Assembly: GCA_964516635.1 (NCBI GenBank)
Contig: CAZEZY010000130.1
Location: forward strand, 1 to 6,658
Reading direction: 5' to 3'
DNA from: CAZEZY01 sp964516635
GTDB lineage: Bacteria > Pseudomonadota > Gammaproteobacteria > Burkholderiales > Burkholderiaceae_C
DNA length: 6,658 bases
The notes beneath the pieces were generated by a model. That model was not told the origin of the DNA and made no database searches. It saw only the letters and a program-made list of their open reading frames with translations. Position numbers and translations under genes: made by a program. Shown here one piece after another: positions 5,810 to 6,658 of the stretch (position 1 is its first letter; each line of letters begins with the position of its first letter).

Positions 5810-5896
5810 TTCCGAGGAGCGTTGCAGCGCCCCATCCGGCGTGAGGCTCGGGACAAAGCCTGCTGTCCTTGCGGGCCCCTGGCAACGACGCTCACC
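5810..5896 (+). promoter_or_regulatory. S-adenosylhomocysteine (SAH) riboswitch aptamer
   Basis: This is an SAH-sensing aptamer (Rfam family RF01057 by recalled consensus) directly upstream of ahcY, whose product degrades SAH; binding typically turns expression on. Pairings that can be drawn: P1, GAGCGT (5817-5822) with ACGCTC (5888-5893); P2, GCGCC (5827-5831) with GGCGT (5838-5842), 6-nt loop; pseudoknot, 5810-5816 with 5847-5853, seven pairs including the TCCGAG/CTCGGG core; and a further hairpin, GCCTGC (5858-5863) with GCGGGC (5871-5876), 7-nt loop. The conserved core TGCA (5823-5826), the AGGCTCGG strand (5844-5851) and AACG (5884-5887) are all present. Both the consensus and the genomic context fit; very confident. 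No covariance-model score was available. Confidence 0.95.
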
Positions 5897-5962
5897 CACT
5901 GATGGTGCGGTGAGTCATCCAGCACGATCGGTGGTATACCCATCGTTGCTTTTGGAGCCATC
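5897..5962 (+). promoter_or_regulatory. ahcY leader / riboswitch expression platform with the ribosome-binding site
   Basis: This stretch of about 66 nt links the aptamer to ahcY. It contains the Shine-Dalgarno GGAG (5954-5957), 5 nt before the ATG. No hairpin-plus-U-tract terminator is visible, so control is more likely translational than by attenuation. Two competing pairings could mask the start region: GCTC (5890-5893, the 3' strand of P1) with GAGC (5955-5958, the Shine-Dalgarno), and TGATGG (5900-5905) with CCATCA (5958-5963, running into the ATG). The first is mutually exclusive with P1, which would fit SAH-bound aptamer releasing the ribosome-binding site. Mechanism is inferred from pairing by eye. 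Confidence 0.5.
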
Positions 5963-6658
5963 ATGAACGCACCTCTCAAAAATCCTGTCATGGCCGACTG
6001 CGCCATTGCCGATATTGGTCTGGCCGACTGGGGCCGCAAAGAAATCAGGATCGCCGAAACCGAAATGCCCGGCCTGATGGCCATTCGCGAGGAATTCACG
6101 GCCAGACAGCCCCTGAAGGGGGCCCGCATCACCGGTTCGCTCCACATGACCATCCAGACGGCCGTGCTGATCGAGACCCTGCAGGCACTGGGCGCACAGG
6201 TGCGCTGGGCCTCGTGCAACATCTTCTCCACGCAGGACCATGCGGCTGCCGCGATTGCCGCCAACGGCACGCCGGTCTTTGCCATCAAGGGTGAGTCTCT
6301 GAAAGATTACTGGGATTACACCCATCGCATCTTTGAATTCGGCGCGCCAGGCACCGAGGGCGAAGGTCCCAACATGATTCTGGACGATGGCGGCGATGCC
6401 ACGCTGCTGATGCATCTGGGCAAGGAGGCCGAGCGCAACCCCGCCGTGCTGGCCAACCCCGGTAGCGAGGAAGAGCGCATTCTGTTTGCGACCATTCAGG
6501 CCAAACTGGCCGAAGATGCCACCTGGTACAGCCGCAAGAGCGCACAGATCATTGGCGTGACCGAAGAGACCACCACCGGCGTGCACCGCCTGAAGGAAAT
6601 GTCGGCCAAGGGCACGCTGATGTTCCGCGCCATCAACGTCAACGACTCGGTCACCAAG
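5963..6658 (+). CDS. ahcY: S-adenosylhomocysteine hydrolase, AhcY (partial: N-terminal 232 codons)
   Basis: AhcY is a cytoplasmic NAD-dependent enzyme that splits SAH reversibly into adenosine and homocysteine, relieving SAH inhibition of methyltransferases. The ATG at 5963 follows GGAG and the SAH riboswitch, and the frame stays open to the right edge with no stop. Signatures: TGSLHMTIQTAVLIETL (residues 57-73, His61 equivalent to human His55), SCNIFSTQDHAAAAIA (84-99), SLKDYWDYT (112-120), ILDDGGDATLLMH (139-151, Asp142 equivalent to human Asp131), EETTTGVHRL (201-210, Glu202 equivalent to human Glu156) and NVNDSVTK, where the last residue, Lys232, corresponds to human Lys186. Between DDGGD and EETTTG there are about 35 residues more than in human AHCY, the insertion typical of many bacterial enzymes (full length about 470-480 aa). 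The NAD-binding domain lies beyond the window. Identity is certain. Confidence 0.98.
   Translation, partial: MNAPLKNPVMADCAIADIGLADWGRKEIRIAETEMPGLMAIREEFTARQPLKGARITGSLHMTIQTAVLIETLQALGAQVRWASCNIFSTQDHAAAAIAANGTPVFAIKGESLKDYWDYTHRIFEFGAPGTEGEGPNMILDDGGDATLLMHLGKEAERNPAVLANPGSEEERILFATIQAKLAEDATWYSRKSAQIIGVTEETTTGVHRLKEMSAKGTLMFRAINVNDSVTK

Noticed and set aside
5858..5876. Strong GC hairpin as a possible intrinsic terminator after the SDR operon.
   Set aside because: No U-tract follows, and the hairpin fits the variable extra stem inside the SAH aptamer between the pseudoknot strand and the 3' side of P1.
4263..5885. A 540-codon open frame on the minus strand opposite the transporter and the atypical SDR, with a His-rich run.
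   Set aside because: It is antisense to two well-supported genes and to the riboswitch. Its His repeats are the complement of ATG/GTG-rich transmembrane codons around 4777-4800. Long antisense frames are expected in GC-rich DNA, and it shows no recognisable domain.
1..6658. A novel defence, mobile or biosynthetic system.
   Set aside because: Every gene belongs to a recognised housekeeping or common accessory family. There are no direct-repeat arrays, transposase, integrase, toxin-antitoxin pair, reverse transcriptase or unusual base-composition island.

Overview
This window looks like ordinary chromosomal housekeeping sequence from a high-GC betaproteobacterium, most likely order Burkholderiales. 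The clues are a thiolase fragment closely resembling BktB of Cupriavidus necator, an S-adenosylhomocysteine (SAH) riboswitch in front of ahcY, an AhcY with the long bacterial insertion, and strongly G/C-ending codons throughout. There is no mobile element, CRISPR array, tRNA or rRNA, and no phage or defence gene. No stretch longer than 300 bases lacks a gene. The assignment to Burkholderiales is an inference from protein and RNA resemblance, not from a marker gene.

Left part, minus strand (1-1860): transcribed leftwards, these are a short-chain dehydrogenase/reductase (SDR, 1087-1860), a histidine phosphatase with a likely Tat signal peptide (462-1082, 4 nt after the SDR stop), and, after a 100-nt gap holding an inverted repeat, the first 120 codons of a BktB-type beta-ketothiolase (1-361, cut by the window edge).

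Middle, plus strand (1915-5795): a tightly packed cluster starts from a 54-bp divergent intergenic region. It encodes a TatD-family metal-dependent hydrolase, a family-6 uracil/hypoxanthine-DNA glycosylase (TTG start, 4-nt overlap), a spermidine-synthase-like Rossmann protein (4-nt ATGA overlap), a 10-TM EamA/DMT transporter (GTG start, 1-nt gap) and, 30 nt later, an atypical SDR lacking the usual catalytic Tyr/Lys pair. The first two suggest a nucleic-acid damage or turnover module. The others share the transcript but have no obvious common pathway.

Right part, plus strand (5793-6658): an extended -10 promoter, whose TGn element is the stop codon of the atypical SDR, appears to start a transcript that opens almost directly into an SAH riboswitch. 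The riboswitch pseudoknot, P1, P2 and a further hairpin can all be drawn from the sequence. It is followed by a leader of about 66 nt and the first 232 codons of S-adenosylhomocysteine hydrolase (ahcY). SAH is the substrate of AhcY, so this is a classic substrate-induced 'on' switch in the activated-methyl cycle.

I found no convincing previously undescribed system. The points most worth a second look are the promoter/riboswitch compaction, possible alternative pairings in the ahcY leader, the SDR without its catalytic dyad, the translationally coupled nuclease-glycosylase pair, and a possible leaderless start for tatD.
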